Source of the DNA: Bacteroidaceae bacterium | GTDB taxonomy: Bacteria; Bacteroidota; Bacteroidia; Bacteroidales; Bacteroidaceae | DNA: 64,000 nt | NCBI GenBank assembly: GCA_017645305.1 | Contig: JAGCPD010000010.1 | Span: forward strand, 124,001-188,000 | Reading direction: 5' to 3' | Shown here: in pieces, positions 54,314 through 62,615 of the stretch | How the letters are laid out: each line of letters opens with the position of its first letter | Numbering within the stretch: position 1 is the first letter of the stretch | The notes under the pieces: generated by a model | What the model saw: only the letters and a program-made list of their open reading frames with translations | Database searches by the model: none | Told to the model about the DNA's origin: nothing | Position numbers and translations under genes: made by a program

Positions 54314-55456
54314 ATGAAAAAAATGCTGGCAATGGGGCTTATCGTAGCCTCCGTGTTAAGTGGCTGCACGCCCAGGGACAAGAACACGCTGAGAGTTAAA
54401 ATGGATATACAGGGCTTTGGCGACACGGTAATGATTTATGGAGGTCCCGAAAAACTGCAGTTCGTTGGAAAGGACGGCAAGTTCGACTTCGAAGTTCAGG
54501 TAGATACCCCGTTCACGGCTCTGTTGTATCAGCCCAAGTTGGACCGTGGCGAGATGGATGACATTATGTTCTATCATGTTCCCTTTGTGGGCGGTGAGGA
54601 AGTGCGTATTTGGCAGACCGTCCCTGAACGCTACGATGTGGACGGAACGGGTTTCTATGCCGACTATCATAAGGTTGACCTCTTTGTGGAGGAAGCAAGC
54701 AAGGAAATGCAGGAAGTGAGTAGGAAATACAGGGAAATGGATGGAGATGAATCTATCAGCGAAAAGGAAAAAGAAGAATTCTTCGAGAATACAGTCGTAC
54801 CTGCTAACCGTGCTTTCTGGCAGACTTTGGTAGATTATGCCAAGGAGCATCCTAAGCAGGAGGCTGTTGTTCCCTTCCTTGAGCGCTTGGGTGACGGTGA
54901 AATGCATGTAAAGGCTTTTGAGAGTCTTGATGCCTCTGTTCGTGAGGGGCGTATGAAGGTCTTTTACGATAATTGGCGAAAGAAGGTTGAAGAGCGTGCT
55001 GCGCAGGCAGGAAAAGAGGCCGAAGCTGCCAAGAAGCAAGAATCGGGTTTGGAGGCTCCTGCCTTCACGTTGAATGACATCAACGGAAAGCCCCTTGCCC
55101 TTGAGTCTCTGCGCGGCAAGTACGTGATTCTGGACTTCTGGGGTTCGTGGTGCGGATGGTGCATCAAGGGCTTCCCCAAGATGAAAGAGTATTATACCAA
55201 GTATGCAGGCAAGTTCGAGATTCTGGGTATTGACTGCAGCGATACGGAGGAAAAGTGGAAAGCTGCCGTTGAGAAGCATCAGGTGCCCTGGCTTCACGTT
55301 TACTGTCCCGATGATGCTACCGTGCAGGCTGACTATGGTATTACGGCTTATCCCACAAAGATTATCATTGGCCCTGACGGCAAGATTGTGAAGTCCATCG
55401 TAGGGGAGGATCCCGCTTTCTATACCCTGCTGGATGACCTCTTCGGGAAGAAATAA
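54314..55456 (+). CDS. TlpA-like thioredoxin-fold lipoprotein
   Basis: Lipoprotein of 380 aa (lipobox LSGC, Cys at 18). The N-terminal half is DUF4369-like (beta-rich, VKMDIQGFGDTVMIYGG). The C-terminal half is an AhpC/TSA-thioredoxin fold with the active site C280-x-x-C283 (DFWGSWCGWC) and the cis-Pro loop ITAYPTKIIIG. Likely a disulfide reductase in the periplasm or on the membrane. A Lys/Glu-rich coiled coil (about 135-170) links the halves. Confidence 0.88.
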   Translation: MKKMLAMGLIVASVLSGCTPRDKNTLRVKMDIQGFGDTVMIYGGPEKLQFVGKDGKFDFEVQVDTPFTALLYQPKLDRGEMDDIMFYHVPFVGGEEVRIWQTVPERYDVDGTGFYADYHKVDLFVEEASKEMQEVSRKYREMDGDESISEKEKEEFFENTVVPANRAFWQTLVDYAKEHPKQEAVVPFLERLGDGEMHVKAFESLDASVREGRMKVFYDNWRKKVEERAAQAGKEAEAAKKQESGLEAPAFTLNDINGKPLALESLRGKYVILDFWGSWCGWCIKGFPKMKEYYTKYAGKFEILGIDCSDTEEKWKAAVEKHQVPWLHVYCPDDATVQADYGITAYPTKIIIGPDGKIVKSIVGEDPAFYTLLDDLFGKK

Positions 55457-55522
55457 TAACCTTTATTAATAGAAATAGAAATTAGGGAATCCCTCTCTCG
55501 AATAAAAAATTGACGGCTTTCG

Positions 55523-55553
55523 TTGTCTGTATTGAGAAAATGTCGTACCTTCG
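55523..55553 (+). promoter_or_regulatory. Promoter of rpoN
   Basis: TTG (55523-55525), 20 bp, TACCTTCG (55546-55553), then 8 nt to ATG 55562. The TTG was also taken as an ORF start, which the promoter rules out. Confidence 0.6.
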
Positions 55554-55561
55554 CATTAGAT

Positions 55562-57049
55562 ATGGCACAAGACAATAAACAGACACAGAATCAGGTACAG
55601 GTACAGGCGCAGCAGCAAGTGCAGGTGCAGACGCTTTCGCCCCAACAGGTTATGCTAGTGCGGCTCACCGAAATGCCCATAGAAGCCCTGCAGCAGCGCA
55701 TAGAGAACGAGTGTCTGGAGAATCCTTGGCTGGAAAAAGCCTCCCCCGACCTCTCCGAGGGAGGGGAGTACACAGATGATGCCCCCTCTCCCTTGGAGAG
55801 AGATGGGGAGAGGCCTGAAGATTCTTATGATTACCGCTCGGAAGATGACATCCCAGACTATTTGTTGCGTCCTACCTATAGCAATATCACAGTACCAGAG
55901 AACGTGGAATACGGCGATACCTTATCGTTCTATGATCAGCTGAAGGCTCAGATGTCGGACTTTGACCTAACAGAGCACGAGCGTACGTTACTGGAGTATC
56001 TTATTGGCGAACTGGACGGCAACGGGCTGCTTGGTAAGCCACTTATTCAGATTATAGACGAAGCAGAGATATACCAAGGTATAGAGACCTCGGAGCAGGA
56101 AATGCTGAAAGTGCTGGACATACTGCAACAGTTCGAGCCAGCAGGAATTGGAGCCCGCACGCTGCAAGAATGTCTGTTGTTACAGATAAAACGAGACGAG
56201 AAAAACCCTTATCGACCCCTGCTTCAGGACGTAATAGAGAAATGTTACGACGATTTTATCCACAAGCGTTGGGAACGTATTCAGCAGCGACTGAACTTGT
56301 CAGCGTTGCAGACAGAGGAACTAAAACGCGAGATAAAACGCCTGAATCCTCGTCCAGGTTCATCGTTGGGCGAGAAGAGCATGGTGGTGGGACACCAGAT
56401 AACACCCGACTTTATCGTGGATACCGACGAAGACGGTCATATAAGTATGCAGCTGAACGGAGGAGACGCATCGACTCTGATGATAAGCGATGATGCTACG
56501 GAGAAGCTTAAAGCTTATGAGAAGATGAAGGATTCGCAACTGAGTAAAGCTGTACAGGAAGACATTCGGTTTACGCGTGAATATGTTGAGCGCGGACAAC
56601 TCTTTATTGAGGCTCTGGCACAGCGCCGCGAGAGCATGATAAGGACCATGAATGCCATTATAAAGTTGCAGCGCCCCTTCTTCCTGGAAGGCGACGATAC
56701 TTTGCTCAAGCCTATGAGACTTGAGGACGTAGCCACGTTGGCAGGCTATGACATCAGTACGGTGAGCCGCGTATGCAATAGCAAATACGTGCAGACCCCC
56801 TTTGGCATATACTCTCTGAAGCACTTCTTTACCCATAAGGCTGTACAGAAGGACGATGCGGAAATGGCAACATCAAAGCAGGTTATGGCTGTCATACAAG
56901 AGTTGATAGACGCAGAGGACAAGCAGAATCCCCTGAGCGATGAGAAACTTTCCGTTCTGCTGAAAGAAAAGGGATATGATATAGCAAGAAGAACTATTGC
57001 CAAATACAGGGAGGCCATGAAAATCCCAATAGCAAGAATGAGAAAATGA
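55562..57049 (+). CDS. rpoN: RNA polymerase sigma-54 factor
   Basis: Sigma-54 of 495 aa for -24/-12 promoters, which needs AAA+ activators. Start MAQDNKQ with a Gln/Val-rich activator-interacting region I. An acidic region II contains DLSEGGEYTDDAPSPLERDGER, encoded by GC-rich CCCCTCTCCC/GGGGAGAGG repeats (about 55735-55830). Core binding: LLEYLIGELDGNGLL, FEPAGIGARTLQECLLLQ. HTH: LEDVATLAGYDISTVSRVCNSKYV. RpoN box: ARRTIAKYREAMKIP at the C-terminus. Overlaps the PAP2-like gene by 4 nt. Confidence 0.96.
   Translation: MAQDNKQTQNQVQVQAQQQVQVQTLSPQQVMLVRLTEMPIEALQQRIENECLENPWLEKASPDLSEGGEYTDDAPSPLERDGERPEDSYDYRSEDDIPDYLLRPTYSNITVPENVEYGDTLSFYDQLKAQMSDFDLTEHERTLLEYLIGELDGNGLLGKPLIQIIDEAEIYQGIETSEQEMLKVLDILQQFEPAGIGARTLQECLLLQIKRDEKNPYRPLLQDVIEKCYDDFIHKRWERIQQRLNLSALQTEELKREIKRLNPRPGSSLGEKSMVVGHQITPDFIVDTDEDGHISMQLNGGDASTLMISDDATEKLKAYEKMKDSQLSKAVQEDIRFTREYVERGQLFIEALAQRRESMIRTMNAIIKLQRPFFLEGDDTLLKPMRLEDVATLAGYDISTVSRVCNSKYVQTPFGIYSLKHFFTHKAVQKDDAEMATSKQVMAVIQELIDAEDKQNPLSDEKLSVLLKEKGYDIARRTIAKYREAMKIPIARMRK
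55735..55830 (+). repeat. GC-rich palindromic repeats translated in rpoN
   Basis: Imperfect inverted units CTCTCCGAGGGAGGGG and CCCCTCTCCC with GGGGAGAGG, of the type forming the terminator at 45361, are read in frame in the acidic region II. Confidence 0.55.
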
Positions 57050-57657
57050 GAAAACATATTGTTATAGCCAGCATATTCAGTAGCATATTCCGACCCATGT
57101 ACTACCCTACCGTCGGAACCATCATTCTGCTTACTTTTACATACATGACCCTATTTCCTTGGGTTTTTCGTCTGGTGGTGCTGGGTATTGTGTATTTTTT
57201 CACGGTCTTTCTGCCAGTGCTTATAACCTATTTATACAGACGCCTTCATGGATGGGGGCAGCAGGATTTGAGGGAAAGGCATAAACGTTTTATTCCGTAT
57301 GCCATCCATTTCATTTGCTATCTGTGCTGTATGTATCTGCTGGACAACATGCATCTGCCTCGTTTTCTTACGGCCATCCTGTTTGTTTCTTTGTTGGTGC
57401 AGACGTGCTGCATCGTCATAAATATGTTTTGGAAGGTAAGTATGCATTCGGCAGGTTCGGGAGCCGTTATTGGAGCATTGGTGGCATATTCGGGCATTTT
57501 CGGTTTTAACCCCGTATGGTGGCTCTGTGGTGCTATTCTACTGTCGGGCTGCGTAATGAGTAGCCGCATGGTGCTTCTTCAGCATAGTCTGCCACAGGTT
57601 CTGGTGGGAACGATGGTAGGTGTGATATGTGGATTCTTCGGAATATTGTTTGTGTAA
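57046..57657 (+). CDS. PAP2-like integral membrane protein
   Basis: 203-aa protein with about six membrane segments. KVSMHSAGSGAVIGALV and SRMVLLQHSLPQVLVGTMVG correspond to the second and third motifs of PAP2 lipid phosphatases. The final Asp of the third motif is Gln here and the first motif (KxxxxxxRP) is not clear, so activity is uncertain. Coupled to rpoN by ATGA overlap. The stop is followed by a GTGAAAAAATGAAAAG repeat. Confidence 0.7.
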   Translation: MRKHIVIASIFSSIFRPMYYPTVGTIILLTFTYMTLFPWVFRLVVLGIVYFFTVFLPVLITYLYRRLHGWGQQDLRERHKRFIPYAIHFICYLCCMYLLDNMHLPRFLTAILFVSLLVQTCCIVINMFWKVSMHSAGSGAVIGALVAYSGIFGFNPVWWLCGAILLSGCVMSSRMVLLQHSLPQVLVGTMVGVICGFFGILFV

Positions 57658-57713
57658 GTGAAAAAATGAAAAGTATAAGTTGTCATTAACTTGTTAACTC
57701 GTCAATAAAAAAT

Positions 57714-58220
57714 ATGAAAGCAATTGTCAGCATTATCATGGGTAGCACAAGCGACCTGCCCGTTATGGAAAAAGCCGCTAAGTTTCTCGACGAGATGGAG
57801 ATTCCCTTTGAGATGAATGCCCTCTCGGCTCATCGAACCCCCCAAGAGGTGGAGGAATTTGCCAGGAATGCCGAGCAGAGAGGAATCAAAGTCATCATAG
57901 CCGGAGCCGGTATGGCAGCCGCCCTGCCTGGTGTGATAGCAGCTAATACAACTCTGCCTGTCATAGGTGTGCCCATCAAAGGTATGTTGGACGGATTGGA
58001 CGCTATGCTGAGCATCATTCAGATGCCTCCCGGCATTCCTGTGGCTACCGTAGGCGTAAACGGTGCTCAGAATGCAGGCATCCTGGCAGCAGAGATGCTG
58101 GCACTTGGCGACGAAGTACTGTCCATCAAGCTGAAGGCTTACAAGGAGGATTTGAAGCAGAAGATAGTAAAGGCCAACATAGACTTGGCTATGGTAAAGT
58201 ATAACTTCAAGGTAAACTAA
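57714..58220 (+). CDS. purE: 5-(carboxyamino)imidazole ribonucleotide mutase
   Basis: Class I PurE of 168 aa in purine synthesis: N5-CAIR to CAIR. MGSTSDLPVMEKAAKFLDEM (9-28), ALSAHRTP with the active His, and AGAGMAAALPGVIAANT. Its stop directly abuts the ispG ATG, so the two are translated from one mRNA. Confidence 0.96.
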   Translation: MKAIVSIIMGSTSDLPVMEKAAKFLDEMEIPFEMNALSAHRTPQEVEEFARNAEQRGIKVIIAGAGMAAALPGVIAANTTLPVIGVPIKGMLDGLDAMLSIIQMPPGIPVATVGVNGAQNAGILAAEMLALGDEVLSIKLKAYKEDLKQKIVKANIDLAMVKYNFKVN

Positions 58221-59390
58221 ATGAGACGACCCACACACGAGGTTAAGATAGGCAAACTGCGTATTGGCGGCCAGAATAAGGTGGCCGTGCAGAGTATGAC
58301 CACCTGCAGCACAATGGACACAGAGGGTTGTGTAGAGCAATGCATCCGTATCATAGACGCAGGAGCAGATTTGGTTAGGCTGACCACACAAGGCACTCGC
58401 GAAGCAGAGAACCTACGTAACATAAAGGCGGGTTTGATAGCTCGCGGCTATGGTGATACACCACTCTGCGCCGATGTGCATTTCAATCCCAATGTGGCCG
58501 ATGTGGCAGCTACTATTGTAGAGAAGGTACGCATCAATCCCGGTAACTACGTAGATCCTGCCCGTCAGTTTAAGCATCTGGAATATACAGACGAAGAATA
58601 CCAGCAGGAATTGAAGCGTCTGGACGAGCGTTTCTGTGGTTTTCTGGCAATATGCAGACAGTACGGAACAGCTATCAGAATAGGTGTGAATCACGGCTCG
58701 CTTTCCGACCGTATCATGTCTCGGTATGGAGACACCCCGGCCGGCATTGTAGAAAGCTGTATGGAGTTCCTTCGCATTTGTGAGCGCGAACATTTCCCGG
58801 ATGTGGTGGTAAGTATTAAGGCCAGCAATACCGTCATCATGGTGCAGAGTGTCCGTCTGCTGGTTAAGGAGATGGAGAAGGAAGGTATGGACTACCCGCT
58901 GCACTTAGGCGTTACGGAGGCTGGAGAAGGCGAAGACGGACGTTTGAAGAGTGCTGTGGGCATCGGTGCTTTACTCATAGATGGTATAGGCGACACGATA
59001 AGAGTTTCCTTGAGCGAGGAACCCGAGTGCGAGATACCTGTGGCACAAAGCATCCTTCAAGCCGCCCGTGTACAGATGCATAAGACGGAGTACATCTCCT
59101 GCCCGGGTTGCGGACGCACGCTCTATGACCTTCAGGACACCATTCGTCGCATCAAAGCTGCAGTCGAGGAGAAAGCCAAGACTGATGCCCACTATAAGAA
59201 GCTTAAGATAGGCATTATGGGTTGCATCGTGAACGGCCCGGGCGAAATGGCCGATGCTGACTATGGCTACGTTGGTGCTGCCCGGGGAAAAGTCTCGCTC
59301 TATAAGAACAAGGAGTGCATCGAAAAAAACATTCCCGAAGCCGAAGCCGTAGAACGCCTCATTGCCTTCATCGACAAAGACCTTAAATAG
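58221..59390 (+). CDS. ispG: 4-hydroxy-3-methylbut-2-enyl diphosphate synthase, short form
   Basis: 4Fe-4S enzyme of the MEP isoprenoid pathway, 389 aa. VAVQSMTTCSTMDTEGCVEQ, INPGNYVDPARQF, RIGVNHGSLSDRIMSRYGDT and HLGVTEAGEGEDGR all resemble the long plant/Bacteroidetes form. The cluster Cys are in EYISCPGCGRTLYDLQ and GIMGCIVNGPGEMADADYG. The long form has a large extra domain before the cluster region; here GDTIRVSLSEEPECEI passes within about 25 residues to EYISCPGC, so that domain is absent. Confidence 0.94.
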   Translation: MRRPTHEVKIGKLRIGGQNKVAVQSMTTCSTMDTEGCVEQCIRIIDAGADLVRLTTQGTREAENLRNIKAGLIARGYGDTPLCADVHFNPNVADVAATIVEKVRINPGNYVDPARQFKHLEYTDEEYQQELKRLDERFCGFLAICRQYGTAIRIGVNHGSLSDRIMSRYGDTPAGIVESCMEFLRICEREHFPDVVVSIKASNTVIMVQSVRLLVKEMEKEGMDYPLHLGVTEAGEGEDGRLKSAVGIGALLIDGIGDTIRVSLSEEPECEIPVAQSILQAARVQMHKTEYISCPGCGRTLYDLQDTIRRIKAAVEEKAKTDAHYKKLKIGIMGCIVNGPGEMADADYGYVGAARGKVSLYKNKECIEKNIPEAEAVERLIAFIDKDLK

Positions 59391-59402
59391 TTCCCTTTTT
59401 CT

Positions 59403-59600
59403 GCGTTTCATTTTTTTATGATACGCTACGCTTTACTTTCGCTTCACCTATACATTACCCATACTCATGAGTATAGTTAGAAGCAAGGTAAAAGCAGCCT
59501 AAAAGCAATGTGATTGCCAGCTAAAGCGAGGCATCTCCGAAGCAAACCAATGAGGCTATAAAAATGAACCTATGGTTCGTGAAAAGGCCCTAAAAATACC
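59403..59600. repeat. Palindromic repeat element, left copy
   Basis: Holds an imperfect palindrome ending TATGATACGC (59403-59426), TACGCTTTAC, a perfect 14-bp palindrome ATACTCATGAGTAT (59461-59474), and GTTCGTGAAAAGGCCCTA (59576-59593). Both ends are repeated at 60980-61112, on the other side of the AAA gene. No gene seen in 59391-59709. Confidence 0.65.
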
Positions 59601-59641
59601 CTCTGTAGTTTGAGTGAATTCAACAAATAAAAGGGAAATTA

Positions 59642-59673
59642 TTTGGCAATATTGGTAATTGTTCGTATTTTTG
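59642..59673 (+). promoter_or_regulatory. Promoter of the AAA/DUF4143 gene
   Basis: TTTG (59642-59645), 20 bp, TATTTTTG (59666-59673): full consensus. It rules out the ORF start at 59659. Confidence 0.7.
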
Positions 59674-59709
59674 CCAAAATTAAAGTCCAACTTTAAATTT
59701 GTCCAACCC

Positions 59710-60891
59710 GTGAATAGCAATTTAATAGACAGAAAGTTATCTGCGTCTATAATGGATGTATTCCGTTATCTTCCCGTCGTAACACTGACAGGACCGCGTC
59801 AGTCGGGAAAGACAACGCTGTGCCGTGAGTTGTTTCCGAATCTTCCATACGCCAACTTGGAGGATGTATCTACATTGGTCGAAATGCAGACAGACCCTAA
59901 GGCTTTCCTTGCAAAATATCCACAAGGGGTGATTATTGATGAGGCGCAGAACTATCCCGAAATATTCTCTTATTTGCAGGTTCTTGTGGACGAAGACCGT
60001 CATCAAGGCAAGACTGACCGCCACTTCATCGTGACAGGAAGCAACAACTTCGCTTTGATGGAGCGTGTAACCCAGTCAATGGTTGGACGAACAGCAGTTA
60101 TGACCCTGCTGCCCCTTTCCACACAGGAGATTGTGGATTATTCGCCTAATGCCACTACCTCGCAGATGCTTTTGCGCGGAGGATATCCTGCTGTTTGGAC
60201 AACCGATGACGCGGCGCGACAGACTTTGCTCTCCAACTACTATACCACCTACATTGAGCGCGATGTACGCCGTCTCATCAATGTGAAAGACCTGCAGGCC
60301 TTCCAAACCTTCATTCGCCTCTGTGCCACCAGAATCGGGCAGGAGTTCAACGCCTCAGCCCTGTCAATAGAGGTGGGAGTGAGTGTACCTACAGTCAAGA
60401 ATTGGTTGAGCATCCTGTCAGCTTCCTATGTTGTGCATTTGCTGCATCCTTATTATGCGAACATAGGCAAACGGCTGACCAAGACACCTAAGCTCTATTT
60501 CTACGATACGGGGCTGGCTGCTTTTCTGCTTGGCATACAGACAGAAGAGCAGATGGACTTGCATCCTCTGCGTGGCAGCCTGTTCGAGAACATGATTGTG
60601 AATGACTTTATGAAACACGGTTACAATGCCGGGCGCGAGGATATGTTGTTCTTCTATCGCGACAAGAGCCAGCGCGAAGTGGATATCCTGCGAGTGTTGC
60701 CTCCCGACCGAGTTGAAGCATACGAGGTGAAAGCTGCACAGACGTTCCAACCTCGTTTCTTTGACAATCTCCATTATCTCCAGCCCCTATTGAACAACCG
60801 TCTTCAGAGCACTTCGGTTATTTACGATGGTCAGCAGGAAAACCCACAGCAGTGGGATGGTTTCATCAACTTCCGGCATCTGTTTGCATAA
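59710..60891 (+). CDS. AAA ATPase with DUF4143 (nuclease-like C-terminus)
   Basis: 393 aa from GTG 59710; the next in-frame ATG is 59752. P-loop GPRQSGKTT (28-36), Walker B GVIIDEAQ, sensor VTGSNNFALM. The middle has a winged-helix-like part (LSIEVGVSVPTVKNWLSIL). The C-terminal DUF4143 contains FFYRDKSQREVDIL and EAYEVKAAQ, a PD-(D/E)xK-like arrangement. Such proteins are common in accessory regions; role unknown. It is a single-gene unit between two copies of a repeat. Confidence 0.85.
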   Translation: MNSNLIDRKLSASIMDVFRYLPVVTLTGPRQSGKTTLCRELFPNLPYANLEDVSTLVEMQTDPKAFLAKYPQGVIIDEAQNYPEIFSYLQVLVDEDRHQGKTDRHFIVTGSNNFALMERVTQSMVGRTAVMTLLPLSTQEIVDYSPNATTSQMLLRGGYPAVWTTDDAARQTLLSNYYTTYIERDVRRLINVKDLQAFQTFIRLCATRIGQEFNASALSIEVGVSVPTVKNWLSILSASYVVHLLHPYYANIGKRLTKTPKLYFYDTGLAAFLLGIQTEEQMDLHPLRGSLFENMIVNDFMKHGYNAGREDMLFFYRDKSQREVDILRVLPPDRVEAYEVKAAQTFQPRFFDNLHYLQPLLNNRLQSTSVIYDGQQENPQQWDGFINFRHLFA

Positions 60892-60979
60892 GTGTCTTAT
60901 TATAAGACATTCAGTATGCTATGAGTAGCAAGGGGATAGCATAAAATAGATAGCCCCGCCTGGGAGAGTAAGACTATTT

Positions 60980-61112
60980 GCGTATCATATTTTTATGATA
61001 CGCTACGCTTTACGCTTTACGCTGGGAGGGAAAGGATTTAAGGCTTGGGGTGAAAAAATGCGGGCTCGCGAGGGGCGACTGCCCTAAGTTCATAAAAAGG
61101 CCCTAAAATAAC
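60980..61112. repeat. Palindromic repeat element, right copy
   Basis: Perfect 10-bp inverted repeat GCGTATCATA/TATGATACGC with loop TTTT (60980-61003), TACGCTTTACGCTTTACGC, and GTTCATAAAAAGGCCCTA (61088-61105). Matches both ends of the left copy at 59403-59600. Confidence 0.75.
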
Positions 61113-61113
61113 C

Positions 61114-61167
61114 GAGCCGCCTCAAATGATCCGTTGAGGCGGCTCGATCGATCGTTTGAGGCGGCTC
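61114..61167. repeat. Three-arm GC-rich inverted repeat
   Basis: GAGCCGCCTCAA (61114-61125) is the exact reverse complement of TTGAGGCGGCTC at both 61134-61145 and 61156-61167. Two alternative hairpins are possible; GATCGATCG lies between the right arms. Confidence 0.9.
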
Positions 61168-61401
61168 AGGGATTTTGGAGGCTCGACAATCAATAAGGGT
61201 ATGGTCTGGCGATACCCACAGATTTTGCAGCATCTTTCTTTTTGGTTCTCCTTCAACGATTTTGATTTCCTCTTCTGTTCTTCTCATAGGATGCAGAGAT
61301 AAGGATTAATTCTCTTTTCTCTGCTTCGAGACAGAATTATTCATCCCTTCTCTGCATAAATTATCCACGATTTTCTTTGTGCGGATGGTTGCATCTGCTT
61401 A

Positions 61402-62499
61402 TCACCACCAGTCAGGTAGCACAATGTTATCTACCTCATGTGCCTTCTCAAACAATGGTGAGATCTCTTTATCTGTAAAGCCTGCTATGCCACAGCCAAT
61501 GCGGGTAACAAGGAATGTCAGTTCCGGATGGCCCTTGGCAAACTCAATGAATTCATCCACATACGGTTTGATAGTCTCCACGCCGCCCTGCATGGTAGGG
61601 ATTCCATAGCTCTGGCCCTGTAAGCCAACTCCTTGTCCCATAATAGCGCCAAACTTGCGGTAGGCAGAATAAGCAGCTCCACCGCCATGCATACCTCTCA
61701 GGTTACTGCCAAAGACGAATATCTCGCCTGGCTGGAGTTCAGAAATGAACTCAGGTGTTGTACGTTTCTGTTGCATAGGTCTAAGCATCGCGTCGGAGAT
61801 GGCACTGTAATCTATATCTGGACAAGGTGACTCCAAAATACTTGAACTGAAAACAGATGTCTCTTCTGCAATACTAAGCTTAGGTTCTACCACTATTACT
61901 TCTGCCATTTCCATATCCAAATCGAAATACTTCCGGAAATATGGAATAATAATATTGTCCTTTAGTTTACTGTATTTTTGCGATACTGCTGCAGGAGTAA
62001 TGCCCATTTGCTCAGCCACCTCTTTTCCTTTGTATCCTTTCAGAAGAATTAAATCTATAATCAATCTGTCTTCACGACTCATGGACGAATGGTCGCATAT
62101 ATCTTTTAACATGCGATTGAATCGCAGGCGTAGGTTGCTTGAAACATCGAACGAGCGCAGATAGTCTTCAAAAGAGATGCTACCATACTCCCTCCTGTAC
62201 CATTTTAGTGCATCAAGCACTATATATCGGAATCCGTTTATAATCCAGGACTTTAGGCTAACACCAGGCGAATGGTCTTCTAATGGTTTCCAGTCGTGTT
62301 CCATCAGATAGATGGCATATTGGTGTGCCAGCGACATGAAATCGAGATTTTCTTTTTCACTAAGATGATATCGTTGATTAAATATGTTATAGCCCACCTC
62401 ACAATACCCATAAAAGTATTCACGGATAATGTTAGCATTGCCATAGCGAAATCCTCTTATAACAGCTTCGTCAGATAAGTTTTGATGATACATTTTCAA
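61402..62499 (-). CDS. ECF sigma-like/A1S_2505 (macro-like) fusion
   Basis: 365-aa protein joining two unrelated halves. Residues 1-190 resemble an ECF sigma factor: region-2-like helices (FMSLAHQYAIYLMEHDWKPLE, SLKSWIINGFRYIVLDALKW) and a region-4-like HTH (LLKGYKGKEVAEQMGITPAAVSQKYSKL). A linker (190-255) follows. Residues about 255-365 match the A1S_2505/macro-like phage family: EIFVFGSNLRGMHGGGAA, GQGVGLQGQSYGIPT and TFLVTRIGCGIAGF. Domain calls are from memory of family patterns. Divergent from a vWA gene. Confidence 0.7.
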   Translation of the reverse strand: MKMYHQNLSDEAVIRGFRYGNANIIREYFYGYCEVGYNIFNQRYHLSEKENLDFMSLAHQYAIYLMEHDWKPLEDHSPGVSLKSWIINGFRYIVLDALKWYRREYGSISFEDYLRSFDVSSNLRLRFNRMLKDICDHSSMSREDRLIIDLILLKGYKGKEVAEQMGITPAAVSQKYSKLKDNIIIPYFRKYFDLDMEMAEVIVVEPKLSIAEETSVFSSSILESPCPDIDYSAISDAMLRPMQQKRTTPEFISELQPGEIFVFGSNLRGMHGGGAAYSAYRKFGAIMGQGVGLQGQSYGIPTMQGGVETIKPYVDEFIEFAKGHPELTFLVTRIGCGIAGFTDKEISPLFEKAHEVDNIVLPDWW

Positions 62500-62615
62500 T
62501 TATTTTGGTGCTAAAGTACAAAAAAATTACATATCCGCTTAATTTTTATGCAAAATCTTCTTTAAAATAATAAAGACGAGTTCAAAAAGAGTATTCACCA
62601 TTAAAAAGAACAACT

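Larger units (their letters stand above)
60892..61401. other. Repeat-rich intergenic region
   Basis: Hairpin TGTCTTA-TTA-TAAGACA just after the AAA stop (terminator-like but lacking U-run). Then the right copy of the palindromic element (60980-61112), three GC-rich 12-bp arms (61114-61167), and a final 230 bp with no feature I can support beyond a poor short reverse ORF. Confidence 0.6.

Noticed and set aside
59659..60891. Toxin-antitoxin system for the DUF4143 ATPase
   Set aside because: There is no small partner gene next to it; it is a single gene with its own promoter.
61090..61287. Reverse ORF of 65 codons (MRRTEEEIKIVEG...)
   Set aside because: Its second half is encoded by the three-arm palindrome and the end of a repeat element, and it has no promoter. 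A remnant is possible but unsupported.
59391..61401. Insertion sequence around the AAA gene
   Set aside because: The flanking repeats are direct rather than terminal inverted, and no transposase is encoded. A repeat-bounded cassette is a better description.
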